A DNA stretch of 21,416 bases from Synechococcaceae bacterium WB4_1_0192 (GTDB lineage: Bacteria; Cyanobacteriota; Cyanobacteriia; PCC-6307; Cyanobiaceae), in the NCBI GenBank assembly GCA_009926195.1, contig RFPK01000009.1, forward strand, positions 1 through 21,416. The letters run 5' to 3'. Shown here piece by piece: positions 9,636-17,404 of the stretch (within the stretch, counting starts at the first letter, position 1; every line of letters begins with the position of its first letter). A model generated the notes under the pieces. That model had not been told where the DNA came from. It saw nothing but the letters and a program-made list of their open reading frames with translations, and made no database searches. A program made the position numbers and the translations under genes.

Positions 9636-10154
9636 TCAGGCGTTCCCCAGGGTGTTGATGGATTGGTTGACCAGCTGGGCCTGAGCCTCGGCATCGAGCT
9701 TGCCGGGCAGGGTGGCCAGGGCCTTCTCGATCGCAAGACGGGCTGCTTCGCGACGGAGCTGGGCGCTGACGCGTGAAGCTTCAGCGTTGAGATCGGCAAC
9801 GGCGCCCTGCTTGACGCGGGCCATTTCCTCAACGGTGCGCTTCTCGCTGTCGAGACGGATGGCCTCGGCGCGGGACTTGCCGTCGGCGCGGATCTGCTCG
9901 GCCTTCTGCTGGGCTTCAGCGAGGTCCTTCTGAGCCTGGGCCAGGGCTGCGGTGGAGCTGGCCAGGCGTTCCTCGGCGTCCTTGAGGTCGGCCAGGATGA
10001 TGGCGCGGCGACGCTCCAGGATTCCACCCAGGAAATTGGGGAGGAACTTGTAGAGGCCGAAGATGACAATCGCCAGATTGACGATGTTGGTCTCGAACAC
10101 GTTGAGGTTCAGACCGAAAGCGCCGTGGCTGGCGAAGAGGGAAGGCAATGTCAT
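9636..10154 (-). CDS. atpF: F0F1 ATP synthase subunit b
   Basis: Subunit b forms half of the peripheral stalk that holds F1 stationary on the membrane. The 172-residue product has one N-terminal membrane helix (NIVNLAIVIFGLYKFLPNFL, ~23-42), then GGILERRRAIILADLKDAEERL and a long charged Ala/Glu/Lys-rich coiled coil to the C-terminus, as expected for the family. Length is normal and it appears intact. The start overlaps the stop of the b' gene (ATGA) and its own stop overlaps the delta start (TGATG), so the three stalk subunits are translationally coupled. Confidence 0.95.
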   Translation of the reverse strand: MTLPSLFASHGAFGLNLNVFETNIVNLAIVIFGLYKFLPNFLGGILERRRAIILADLKDAEERLASSTAALAQAQKDLAEAQQKAEQIRADGKSRAEAIRLDSEKRTVEEMARVKQGAVADLNAEASRVSAQLRREAARLAIEKALATLPGKLDAEAQAQLVNQSINTLGNA

Positions 10155-10612
10155 TGGGCGGCCAGCAGGCGGTCAACGATCAGGGTGCCGAGCTTGTCGG
10201 CATCACCCTTGAGCTGGTTCATGGCCGACTCGCGCTGGGCATCGATCTCGCGGCGAGCCTGTTCGCGGGTGGCGTTGGCATCAGCCGTAGCGGCTGCCAG
10301 GGCCTCGCGATAGAGCTTGTCGGAATCCTGCTCGGCTTCCTGAATCAGCTTCTGGGCCGCCACACGGGCGTCCTTGAGCTGGGCCTTCAGGTCGGCCTCG
10401 AGGCGTTCAGCCTGGGCGAGCTTCTGCTTGGCCTCAGCTCGGCTGGTGGTGACGTAACCCTCGCGTTCCTCCACGACCCGGCCGACCGGGCTGAAGAAGA
10501 GGGCATTGAGAATGAAGGTGAGGAGCACCACCTGCACCGCCATCAGCGGCAGGGTGGCATCGAGGTCAAACAGACCTCCCTCCGTAGCACCAAACAGAAG
10601 CCAGCTGGTCAT
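10151..10612 (-). CDS. atpF2: F0F1 ATP synthase subunit b'
   Basis: Subunit b' (AtpG in older naming) is the second peripheral-stalk subunit, a duplicated b typical of cyanobacteria, chloroplasts and other phototrophs. The 153-residue product has GGLFDLDATLPLMAVQVVLL as its membrane anchor (~12-37), the conserved FFSPVGRVVEEREGYV turn, and a long Ala/Gln/Lys coiled coil ending DRLLAAQ. Length and order (c, b', b, delta) are those of the cyanobacterial operon. It lies 97 nt after the c gene, behind a strong hairpin, and overlaps the b start by ATGA. Confidence 0.95.
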   Translation of the reverse strand: MTSWLLFGATEGGLFDLDATLPLMAVQVVLLTFILNALFFSPVGRVVEEREGYVTTSRAEAKQKLAQAERLEADLKAQLKDARVAAQKLIQEAEQDSDKLYREALAAATADANATREQARREIDAQRESAMNQLKGDADKLGTLIVDRLLAAQ

Positions 10613-10665
10613 GAGGCGGGGGTGCGGGCGGGTGAAGCTCGAGGCCGGAGTCAGGAACGAAGCAG

Positions 10666-10693
10666 GGGAAGGGAGCGGTGAAGCTCCCCTCCC
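10666..10693 (-). promoter_or_regulatory. RNA hairpin just downstream of the c-subunit gene
   Basis: In the atp mRNA the arms GGGAGGGGAGC and GCUCCCUUCCC pair over 11 bp (one G-U pair) around a 6-nt loop, starting 17 nt after the c-subunit stop. No U-run follows, so it is not an ordinary terminator. Such hairpins can block 3' exonucleases or partly attenuate transcription. This would raise c expression relative to b', matching the many c copies needed per enzyme. That role is inference. Confidence 0.55.
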
Positions 10694-10709
10694 TCACCTC
10701 CGAACTGAA

Positions 10710-10958
10710 TCAGCCGGCGAAGGGGTTGGCGAACAGCAGCACCAGTGCGACCACGAGGCCGTAGATGGTGAGAGCTTCCATGAAGGCCAGGGAGAGCAGC
10801 AGGGTGCCGCGGATCTTGCCTTCGGCTTCGGGCTGACGGGCGATGCCCTCAACAGCGCCGCCGGCAGCGGTGCCCTGACCGATACCGGGGCCGATGGCGC
10901 CGAGGCCGACAGCCAGACCAGCGGCGACAACGGACGCGGCGGAGGTGATGGAATCCAT
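10710..10958 (-). CDS. atpE: F0F1 ATP synthase c subunit
   Basis: The c subunit (AtpH in older naming) is the 82-residue hairpin of two membrane helices that forms the proton-driven rotor ring. Helix 1 contains the Gly/Ala packing series AVGLGAIGPGIGQGTAAG. The polar loop is ARQPEAEGKIRG, and helix 2 contains LAFMEALTIYGLVVAL, with the proton-binding Glu at residue 61. Length and sequence are nearly invariant in cyanobacteria and the gene is intact. It is flanked by longer gaps than the other atp genes (154 nt before, 97 nt after), each holding stable hairpins. This suggests separate control of its dose. Confidence 0.97.
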   Translation of the reverse strand: MDSITSAASVVAAGLAVGLGAIGPGIGQGTAAGGAVEGIARQPEAEGKIRGTLLLSLAFMEALTIYGLVVALVLLFANPFAG

Positions 10959-11001
10959 GGTGGAACGAAGATGTGGGGCGCTGGGAGAGCGCGGATTGGG
11001 A

Positions 11002-11035
11002 CCGGGACGTTATCCCTGCGCCTGGGACATCCCGG
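11002..11035 (-). promoter_or_regulatory. Hairpin in the leader of the c-subunit gene
   Basis: On the minus strand CCGGGA and TCCCGG form the outer stem. TGTCCC pairs with GGGATA (one G-U) as the inner stem, with a 7-nt loop and a 3-nt bulge on one side, giving 12 bp in total. It ends 43 nt before the c-subunit ATG. It could shape translation or stabilise a processed c mRNA. Function is inference. Confidence 0.4.
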
Positions 11036-11083
11036 GGAACCGGAATGGGCCCGGATCGAGCCGGACCTGCGCGCAGAGAGTTT

Positions 11084-11108
11084 GCCAGACCGGGGGTACC
11101 GGCCTGGC
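11084..11108 (-). promoter_or_regulatory. Hairpin directly after the a-subunit gene
   Basis: On the minus strand, beginning 5 nt after the a-subunit stop, GCCAGGCCGG pairs with CCGGTCTGGC in a 10-bp stem (one G-U) around a 5-nt loop. The sequence after it begins AAACTC, so there is no U-run and termination is unlikely. The position suggests an RNA processing or stability element separating the a and c messages. Confidence 0.5.
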
Positions 11109-11112
11109 GGGA

Positions 11113-11841
11113 TCAGTGGTGTTCCTCGTGCACCGCTTCGCCGATGTAGTAAGCGGCGAGGGTGGCGAAGATCAGCGCCTGGATGGCGCTGGTGAACAGG
11201 CCGAGGAACATGGCCGGCAGGGGCACCACGAGAGGCACCAGGAACGCCAGCACGGCCACCACCAGTTCGTCGGCCAGGATGTTGCCGAACAGACGGAAGG
11301 AGAGCGACAGGGGCTTGGTGAAATCCTCGACGATCTTGAACGGGAGCATGATCGGCGTGGGCTCCACGTAGTACTCGAAGTACCGGAAACCCTTGCGGCT
11401 CAGGCCTGCATAGAAGTAGGCGAGAGACACCAGAAGCGCAAGTGCAACGGTGGTGTTGATGTCGGCGGTGGGAGCACCGAGCTCACCACTGGGCAGATGG
11501 ATCAGCTTCCAGGGGACCAGGGCACCGCCCCAGTTGCTGACGAAGATGAACAGGAACAGGGTGCCGATGAAGGGCAGCCAGTCGCGATAGGCCTTTTCGC
11601 CAATCTGTTCCCGCGCCATGTCGCGGATGTAATCCCAGAGAAACTCCAGGAGGTTCTGTACACCGCGGGGGTCGCGCTCCATCTTGCGGGTACCCACCAC
11701 CACCAGGGCCAGCAGGGCACCGATCACGACCCAGGAGCTCAGGAACACCTGGCCATGGATCTTGAGGTTGCCCAGCTGCCAGTAGAGGTGCTGACCAACC
11801 TCCAGTTCGGCAAAGGGAAGAGCGAATGGCAAGGGAACCAT
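11113..11841 (-). CDS. atpB: F0F1 ATP synthase a subunit
   Basis: Subunit a (AtpI in older naming) forms the two proton half-channels beside the c-ring. The 242-residue product has five to six hydrophobic segments and the conserved pieces GNLKIHGQVFLSSW, NLLEFLWDYIRDMAREQIG, FIFVSNWGGALVPW, EYYVEPTPIMLPF, the essential Arg in LSLSFRLFGNILADELV, and LPAMFLGLFTSAIQALIF. The length is normal and the frame is intact. It follows atp1 after 97 nt. A strong hairpin begins 5 nt beyond its stop. Confidence 0.96.
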   Translation of the reverse strand: MVPLPFALPFAELEVGQHLYWQLGNLKIHGQVFLSSWVVIGALLALVVVGTRKMERDPRGVQNLLEFLWDYIRDMAREQIGEKAYRDWLPFIGTLFLFIFVSNWGGALVPWKLIHLPSGELGAPTADINTTVALALLVSLAYFYAGLSRKGFRYFEYYVEPTPIMLPFKIVEDFTKPLSLSFRLFGNILADELVVAVLAFLVPLVVPLPAMFLGLFTSAIQALIFATLAAYYIGEAVHEEHH

Positions 11842-11938
11842 CGGGCTGGGAATTCGGTGTCGCCGCAGCGACGGATGCAGGGGTGCCGGGGGAACCCGGA
11901 CGGGTGTCCCGCAGAACGTGATGAACGCTGATGGTGAA

Positions 11939-12475
11939 TCAGCGATCCAGCAGGGCCTGAAGGATCACGGCGGGCTTGTAGAGCAGGAAACCGATCAGGG
12001 CCGGCAACAGCTCCAGCTGGGGCAGCTTGGCGGCCGCCAGAACAAGCACCACAGGAACGAGCAGCTGGAGCTTGCCCACCTTCTTCGAGCCGTTGCCGAG
12101 CTTCGCCACGCTGCGAGCCAGAAGCCGCAGATAGAGGACGCCCGCCAGAGAACCGACCAGCAGACAACCGGCGGTGTGGAGGTCGAAGACCAGGGCCGTG
12201 AACGGCACCGCCAGGGCGGAAACGCTCAAGGTGGCCAGGATCAGGCGGCGCTGCAGCCGCTCGTAGGCGTCGTCGTTATCCGGGGAAACCGGTGCGGACG
12301 GCGCTGAATCCAGGGAATCGCCGCAGTCGCCGATGGACCCAGGATGCTCCTCAGCGGTGATGTCTTCCGTTGCGGAACCAGGGGCTGAGTCCGGATCGGA
12401 GGAGGTGTCGCTTTGAAACAGTGGGGTTGCCGGCAAGGGCGCCGATGCTCTGAAAAGGCGCGCGGAATCTATCAC
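11939..12475 (-). CDS. atp1: ATP synthase-associated protein Atp1 (AtpI/UncI-like)
   Basis: Atp1 is the small membrane protein encoded first in cyanobacterial atp operons, thought to help c-ring assembly or magnesium supply. The conserved part is DDAYERLQRRLILATLSVSA, VFDLHTAGCLLVGSLAGVLY, LLARSVAKLGNGSKKVGK and LPQLELLPALIGFLLYKPA, with four hydrophobic segments. A GTG at 12475 overlaps the stop of the methyltransferase (GTGA) and is the best start I can see, giving 178 residues. The first ~60 are acidic, Ser/Pro/Asp-rich and not conserved in what I remember of the family. A TTG further in is possible. The position at the head of the operon strongly supports the call. Confidence 0.85.
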   Translation of the reverse strand: MIDSARLFRASAPLPATPLFQSDTSSDPDSAPGSATEDITAEEHPGSIGDCGDSLDSAPSAPVSPDNDDAYERLQRRLILATLSVSALAVPFTALVFDLHTAGCLLVGSLAGVLYLRLLARSVAKLGNGSKKVGKLQLLVPVVLVLAAAKLPQLELLPALIGFLLYKPAVILQALLDR

Positions 12476-13716
12476 GCAGCCGGTTCGGCACCGGGCTGCA
12501 GCAGCAAGACCCGCTGGGCCACAAGCTGCCGGGCGACGCTGGCGATCCGGGCAGGATCCCAGGCCAGACCAAGCTCCGCCAGCGGCGTGGCCGCCGGATT
12601 GCGCTCCAGGGCCTGCATCAGGTCCAGTCCCTCGGCACTGAGATCGAGGGGCGCCATGTCCGAATCGAGCAGGGCCGTGCCAGGCCAGCCCCACAGGCAA
12701 GGGTTGCGCTGACCGCTGGCGGCCAGCAGCCCGGCCTGGTCACTCCAATCGTGCTGCGGCAGAGGACCACGGCTGAGGAAGAACTCGAAGTGGCTGATGT
12801 CGGGGTCGAGATCCTCGATCAGGCGCCACTGCTGAAGCGGCGGCAGCGCCCGGGCCCGCTCCAGCAGCTCACCCTGCAACAGGCGAGCCGGATCCCAGAT
12901 CTCGGGATTGGAGAAGCCGGCGAACTGCAGATCGGCACTGGCCACGAAGGCCATCAGGCGGTCAATGGTGTAGCTCGTCTCCTGCGGGTGCAGGTACATG
13001 TCGGCGAAGTTGGCGTCGGCGGCGCAGTCGATCGCCCAGCGCTGCTCGTGATGGCGGCGCAGGCGGTTGTGCTCCGGCAGTTCGGCGAACAGCTGACGCC
13101 CGAGGCGCAGCCCCTGTTCACCGCAGCCCACCCCCAGCGCCGTGAGGGCCCGCTGGCTGCGATGGATCTCCCAGCGGCCGCCGTCGGCATAGAGGAACAG
13201 GTGCAGCAGGGCACCGGGTTTCAGCAGGCGCGCCAGGGCCCGCAGGCCGGCCTCCGGTTCGCGCAGGTGGTGCAGGACACCGACGGAGTTGATGTAGTCG
13301 AACGGCCCCTCGCCATCGAGCTCGAGCAGGCTGCGGTTCTCGATCCGCACGCTCGCCTGCCCGTGGCCTCCGGAACGACGCAGACGCTCGCGGGCCACCT
13401 CCAGGGTTCCGGGCGAGATGTCGACGGCGAGGATCTCGGCCCCGGGATTGAGATGGGCGAGGTAATCGGTGCTCACCCCGGTGCCGCAGCCGGCATCCAG
13501 AATCCGCCAGGGACCTTCTGGCCTGGGGCAGAGGCCAGTGGCCGCGCTGAAGGCACTGGCAAGGCACCAACGCCAGTTGTAGCCAGGCGGCGGCCCATCC
13601 TGAAGCGCATCCGCTGGGTAGGGGAAGCGGTCGTAGAAAGCGCTGACCACCGGAGTGGCGGCATCGCGTGGGGCGCCGCCGGGCGACGCGGAGGAAGCAC
13701 TGAGAGGCGGAGCCAA
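12472..13716 (-). CDS. Class I SAM-dependent methyltransferase
   Basis: The product (up to 414 residues) carries motif I ILDAGCGTGVSTDYLA (~72-87), motif II EILAVDISPGTLEVARERL, and GPFDYINSVGVLHHLREPEAGLRALARLLKPGALLHLFLY, given here as FDYINSVGVLHHL and LLKPGALLHLFLY, all typical of the Rossmann methyltransferase fold. A C-terminal half of ~200 residues (WAIDCAADANFADMYLHP, FSNPEIWDPARLL) probably determines the substrate, which I cannot name. The frame begins with TTG at 13716; the conserved FYDRFPYP lies ~25 residues in, so a start closer to it (GTG in the VVSAFYD segment) is possible. It overlaps atp1 by GTGA, so it is probably the first gene of the atp operon. It is divergent from apcE. 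Confidence 0.85.
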   Translation of the reverse strand: MAPPLSASSASPGGAPRDAATPVVSAFYDRFPYPADALQDGPPPGYNWRWCLASAFSAATGLCPRPEGPWRILDAGCGTGVSTDYLAHLNPGAEILAVDISPGTLEVARERLRRSGGHGQASVRIENRSLLELDGEGPFDYINSVGVLHHLREPEAGLRALARLLKPGALLHLFLYADGGRWEIHRSQRALTALGVGCGEQGLRLGRQLFAELPEHNRLRRHHEQRWAIDCAADANFADMYLHPQETSYTIDRLMAFVASADLQFAGFSNPEIWDPARLLQGELLERARALPPLQQWRLIEDLDPDISHFEFFLSRGPLPQHDWSDQAGLLAASGQRNPCLWGWPGTALLDSDMAPLDLSAEGLDLMQALERNPAATPLAELGLAWDPARIASVARQLVAQRVLLLQPGAEPAA

Positions 13717-13863
13717 GGAGATGCGGGTCTGGGCCAGGCGAGCATTTCATGGCCGGGGGTTTCGAGGAGCCTCACGGGAAACCGGCTGCAAACATTTGTT
13801 CATGGGCGTGTGAAGCACCAGCTCCGCAGCCGTAACGTGCCCAGGCCTGGTTCGCTCTCCTCC
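13717..13863. promoter_or_regulatory. Divergent intergenic region, methyltransferase/atp and apcE
   Basis: These 147 nt separate the minus-strand methyltransferase-atp operon from plus-strand apcE, so promoters for both must lie here or within the methyltransferase gene. The AT-richest spot is CAAACATTTGTTCATG near 13787-13803, with a short CAAA/TTTG dyad. I see no convincing -35/-10 pair and no clear ribosome binding site before apcE. Confidence 0.35.
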
Positions 13864-16800
13864 ATGACTGTGACCGCCAGCAGCGGCAGCAGCAGGGTTG
13901 CTCCTCAGCGCTACGACACCCTGCCGCTCTCCAGCGTCCGCCAGGCGGAACAGCAGGATCGCTTCCCTGATGGGGGCGAGCTGAACACGCTGGTGACGTT
14001 CTTCCAAAGCGGTCAGCTGCGCCTCGAAGCGGCCCGCCGCCTGTCGGCCAACGCCGAATCGATCGTGGCCCGCGCCGCCAACCGGATCTTCGCCGGTGGC
14101 ACCCCCCTCTCCTACCTGGATGCGCCCCTGAGCCCCACGGCCGGTGGCAGCACGCCTCTCGCCTCCGACCAGGCCGCCTTCCAGCGGTCGGTACAGACGT
14201 TCACCGGCGCCGCCGCCCCGAAACAGGGCAACGCCTTCACCCGTCTGCTCCAGGGCGCCGGTGGTGATGCCGACGTGCGCGTGGTGCTCCCCACCGGTTT
14301 CAGCCCGATCTCGGTGGCCCGCTACGGCACCGAGCGGATGAAGAAATCGATCCGCGACCTGGCCTGGTTCCTGCGCTACGTGGGGTACGCCCTGGTCGCC
14401 GGCGATCCGAGCATCCTGCGTGTCAACACCCGCGGCCTGCGCGATGTGCTGGAGAAGGGCTGCTCCCTCGCCGCCACCAACGTGGCCCTGCAGGAAATGC
14501 GGGCCGGCGCGGCCGAGCTGCTGAAGGATCTGCCGGAAGCGCGCCAGCTGCTGATCGACTGCTTCAACGTCCTGCTCGAAGAGCTGGCCGTTCCCACCCC
14601 CTCGGCCCGTCAGCGCCTGGGCAGCCCCGAAAACCAGGGCCTGCAGCTGCCGGCGATCTACGCCCTCGCCGCCCAGGGCAAGGCCCAGCGCTTCAACATG
14701 AAGCCCGGCATGACCGGCGCCCAGAAGGCTGAGGTGGTGCGCGCCGCCTATCGCCAGGTGTTCGAGCGCGACATCGTCAAGGGCTACAGCCAGGTGGTGT
14801 GCCCGGTGGAGGCCACTCAGGTGCGCCAGGGCGATATCTCGATGCGGGAGTTCATCCGCGCCCTGGGCCACAGCAAGGAATACCGCCAGCAGTTCTACGG
14901 CCGCTTCTCCAACAGTCGAGCCGTTGAACTGGCCTTCCGCCACTTCCTCGGCCGTGGCATCAGCTCGCGTGAGGAATTCACCCGCTACTTCGACATCGTC
15001 TCCGCCCAGGGCCTCAAGGGTCTGGTGGATGCGCTGATCAACACCATGGAGTACGCCCAGGTGTTCGGCGAAGAGACCGTGCCGTACCTGCGCGACATCG
15101 GTGAAGAAGCTCAGGAGAGCGCCGGCTGGGGCTCGAACCGCAAGCTGTTCCGCTTCAGTGCGCCGTTCGAGGGTGCACCGCAGTACGTCACCCTCTACGC
15201 CAGCTACCGCCAGCCCTTCGCCGATCAGCATCCCTACGGTGGTGGTAACGATCCGCTGGGCCTGAACTACGGCGCGATCTTCCCCTCGGGCACCGCCAAT
15301 GTGGCCACGCGCCCGGCACCCTTCGGCTACGACACGCGCCGGATCCTGGTGGGCAACGGCATGCGCCAGCCCGGCCAGATGAACAGCCCGCAGTTCCGGG
15401 CCTCAACCCCGCGCAAGGCCGGTCCGAAGGTGGTGCGCCTGCAGCAGATCGCCACCGGCGGCTCATCCGTGCCCCGCCGCAGCGGTCAGCCCAGCATCCG
15501 CAACACCGAGGCCAGCACCCAGGCCGTGATCCGGGCTGTCTACGTGCAGGTGCTCGGCAACACCGGCTATGCCGGTGAGCACAACAAGGTGGAGGAGATC
15601 AAGCTCGAGAACGGCGATCTCAGCCTTCGCGAGTTCGTGCGCCAGGTGGCCCGCAGCGACGCGTTCCGCCGTCGCTACTGGAGCGGTCTCTACATCTGTA
15701 AGGCGATCGAGGTGATGCACCGTCGCCTGCTCGGTCGTCCGACCTTCGGCCGCTGGGAGATCGACGGCTACTTCGACGTGGCGGCGCGCCAGGGCTTCTA
15801 CGGCGTCGTCGACGCCATGATCAACAGCGCTGAGTACAGCGAAAGCTTCGGCGAGGACACCGTTCCCTACGAACGCTTCATCACCGCGAACGATCTCACC
15901 ACCCGTCGTGCTCCAGCCCTGAAGCGACCGTTCAACGCGGCGGCCGTGGCTGACATCACCCCGCGCCTGCGCCCCGATGTCAAACCACCTGAGGACTTCC
16001 GCGGCTCCACCAGCCTGACGACCCGGAACCTGCCGAGCCGCACGATCGTGGTCCGCGGCGGCTGGAGCGCCACTCTCACGGGCGGCGAGACACTTGCACC
16101 AGCGACCTCTGCACCGCAGGGACCCGGCTCCATCAAGAGCGCTCCCGATCCGACACGCCGCTGGAGTGCCCCTCGCTGGCAGCCCGGTGGCGGTGCCACC
16201 CCCACCTGGAGCGCCGGCGCGACCGGCTTCAGCACTGCCGTAGCGCCCCAGCGTTCGGCGGCCCCCGTTGTCGGTGGCTGGCGCTCTCAGCTCTCCAGCG
16301 GTGGTCCAGCCGCTGGCGTTCAACAGCCAGGTGGGGCCATGGCCAAGGCCCTGCGGCCGTCCTCGCTGCAGGGCTTCAGCAAGCGCCAGAGCCTCGGCAG
16401 CGTGGTCAAGCTGTCCATGCAGCCCACCAGCGCTGAACAGAGTGCCGCGATTGCGGCGGTCTACCGCCAGCTTCTGGGTCGTCAGCCCCTGGGCTCGGAG
16501 CAACTGGGTGATGCCGAATCCCAGTTGCGCAACGGCAGGCTGTGCGTGGCCGAGTTCGTTGGCCAGGTCGCCGGCAGCGATCTGTTCAACAGCCGGCTGA
16601 ACCGGATGGCGCCGATCCGCGCCGCTGCAGCGGCCTACATGGCCCTGCTGGGTCGCGCAGCCCAGCCATCGGAGACCAGCGCCTTCCTCGCCACCCGTGC
16701 GCAGCAGGGCCAGAGGGCAGCCATTGAGGCGATCCTGAGCTCCAGGGAGTACGCAGACCGGTTCGGGCGGGATACGGTGCCCCATCTGGCTGGCATGGCC

Positions 16801-16896
16801 ACCAGTGACGGCATCCCCCTGACGACGGTGAATCGCTCCGCGTCCCTCTACGGCGGCAACGCTGGCCTCAATCCGCCCGTTCGCGGCGCCATCTGA
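13864..16896 (+). CDS. apcE: Phycobilisome core-membrane linker ApcE (L-CM) with three linker repeats
   Basis: ApcE builds the phycobilisome core, anchors it to the thylakoid and acts as terminal energy emitter. The 1010-residue product starts MTVTASSGSS, the typical N-terminus. The phycobiliprotein-like domain (~20-240) contains the PLSYLDAP loop and the bilin-binding Cys200 in VLEKGCSLAATNVAL. Three linker (REP) domains follow at ~285-415, ~550-672 and ~855-975, each with an AxYxQVxxR/LG start and an EYxxxFGxDTVPY/H end. A 180-residue Trp/Ser/Gly/Pro-rich spacer separates the second and third. Three repeats imply a three-cylinder core. The frame is open ~1.1 kb further upstream, but that stretch is antisense to the methyltransferase. 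It seems intact. A terminator follows. Confidence 0.97.
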   Translation: MTVTASSGSSRVAPQRYDTLPLSSVRQAEQQDRFPDGGELNTLVTFFQSGQLRLEAARRLSANAESIVARAANRIFAGGTPLSYLDAPLSPTAGGSTPLASDQAAFQRSVQTFTGAAAPKQGNAFTRLLQGAGGDADVRVVLPTGFSPISVARYGTERMKKSIRDLAWFLRYVGYALVAGDPSILRVNTRGLRDVLEKGCSLAATNVALQEMRAGAAELLKDLPEARQLLIDCFNVLLEELAVPTPSARQRLGSPENQGLQLPAIYALAAQGKAQRFNMKPGMTGAQKAEVVRAAYRQVFERDIVKGYSQVVCPVEATQVRQGDISMREFIRALGHSKEYRQQFYGRFSNSRAVELAFRHFLGRGISSREEFTRYFDIVSAQGLKGLVDALINTMEYAQVFGEETVPYLRDIGEEAQESAGWGSNRKLFRFSAPFEGAPQYVTLYASYRQPFADQHPYGGGNDPLGLNYGAIFPSGTANVATRPAPFGYDTRRILVGNGMRQPGQMNSPQFRASTPRKAGPKVVRLQQIATGGSSVPRRSGQPSIRNTEASTQAVIRAVYVQVLGNTGYAGEHNKVEEIKLENGDLSLREFVRQVARSDAFRRRYWSGLYICKAIEVMHRRLLGRPTFGRWEIDGYFDVAARQGFYGVVDAMINSAEYSESFGEDTVPYERFITANDLTTRRAPALKRPFNAAAVADITPRLRPDVKPPEDFRGSTSLTTRNLPSRTIVVRGGWSATLTGGETLAPATSAPQGPGSIKSAPDPTRRWSAPRWQPGGGATPTWSAGATGFSTAVAPQRSAAPVVGGWRSQLSSGGPAAGVQQPGGAMAKALRPSSLQGFSKRQSLGSVVKLSMQPTSAEQSAAIAAVYRQLLGRQPLGSEQLGDAESQLRNGRLCVAEFVGQVAGSDLFNSRLNRMAPIRAAAAAYMALLGRAAQPSETSAFLATRAQQGQRAAIEAILSSREYADRFGRDTVPHLAGMATSDGIPLTTVNRSASLYGGNAGLNPPVRGAI

Positions 16897-16940
16897 GACG
16901 TCCTGCACGGACCATGCCCCGGGGTTCGCGCCTCGGCATC

Positions 16941-16968
16941 AACCCCCCGGCCTCGGCCGGGGGGTTTT
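16941..16968 (+). terminator. Intrinsic terminator after apcE
   Basis: AACCCCCCGGCC (16941-16952) is followed by TC and then the exact complement GGCCGGGGGGTT (16955-16966), with the T-run TTTT at 16965-16968. The near-perfect 10-12 bp GC stem ending in Ts, 44 nt beyond the apcE stop, is a textbook rho-independent terminator. It separates apcE from apcABC. The flanking A/T bases make it weaker in the reverse direction. Confidence 0.9.
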
Positions 16969-17056
16969 CACGTGAGCGGGGTTATGTCACTCCAACAGCA
17001 ACAGATTGTGATCTTGATCAACAGCGGAAGCCCAAACCAAGCCCCCGTTGCTGTTA

Positions 17057-17076
17057 ACAACTGACACACAACTGAC
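17057..17076 (+). promoter_or_regulatory. Tandem 9-nt direct repeat, one helical turn apart
   Basis: ACAACTGAC occurs at 17057-17065 and again, identical, at 17068-17076, so the copies are 11 nt apart and face the same side of the helix. This layout is typical of sites for response-regulator dimers. It does not match the HLR1 (RpaB) consensus as I know it. It overlaps the weak promoter candidate, so it might be an operator or activator site for apcABC. The regulator is unknown. Confidence 0.4.
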
Positions 17077-17361
17077 GTAGTCAGGACTGCGGCAAAAGCC
17101 TGTTGCCACCTGGATTCTCAGCCGGAGGCGTCGCCGTGAAGAACTGTTACCGGGGGTCGGGACGTTGCGCGGCGCTGCCACAGAATGACTCGGCGAACAG
17201 CACTGCTGTCGCGCCCTTCAGACGCCGAACTTCCGAAGCCCGTCCGATCCGGCCACCTGGCAGCAGGTGATCCGCGCGGCAGGCAGGACCAGCCGCAGAC
17301 CCCTGCAGGACGGACCCGCGAAGCTCAGCCATGAAGACCTCCCCCCTTACCCACCGGATAT

Positions 17362-17383
17362 CGGTCACCAGTTCTGGCGACCG
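17362..17383 (+). promoter_or_regulatory. Leader hairpin just upstream of apcA
   Basis: CGGTC pairs with GACCG, then after one mismatch CCA pairs with TGG, around a GTTC loop. The hairpin ends 21 nt before the apcA ATG and 8 nt before the likely GAGG ribosome binding site. It could stabilise the 5' end of the abundant apcABC mRNA. Function is inference. Confidence 0.3.
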
Positions 17384-17404
17384 CTTGTTTCGAGGCAGAA
17401 CTGC

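Larger units (their letters stand above)
16969..17404 (+). promoter_or_regulatory. apcA upstream region: promoter and long leader (no gene seen)
   Basis: This 436-nt stretch between the apcE terminator and apcA has no convincing gene. It is locally AT-richer at about 16980-17085, where regulation is most likely. That part holds a 9-bp inverted repeat, AACAGCAAC (16994-17002) with GTTGCTGTT (17047-17055), and a 9-nt tandem repeat (17057-17076). A weak TTAACA (17054-17059) with TAGTCA (17078-17083) is the only promoter-like pair I can point to. The remaining ~300 nt would be a long 5' leader, as is usual for phycobilisome genes. A GAGG at 17392-17395 may serve as the apcA ribosome binding site. 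Confidence 0.45.

Noticed and set aside
12751..13863. Long in-frame extension of apcE upstream of 13864
   Set aside because: It is antisense to the methyltransferase, shows no family similarity, and the canonical ApcE N-terminus MTVTAS begins at 13864.
13747..16908. Two long minus-strand open frames opposite apcE (13747-15231 and 15463-16908)
   Set aside because: They mirror the apcE codons and have no recognisable motifs; apcE is unambiguous.
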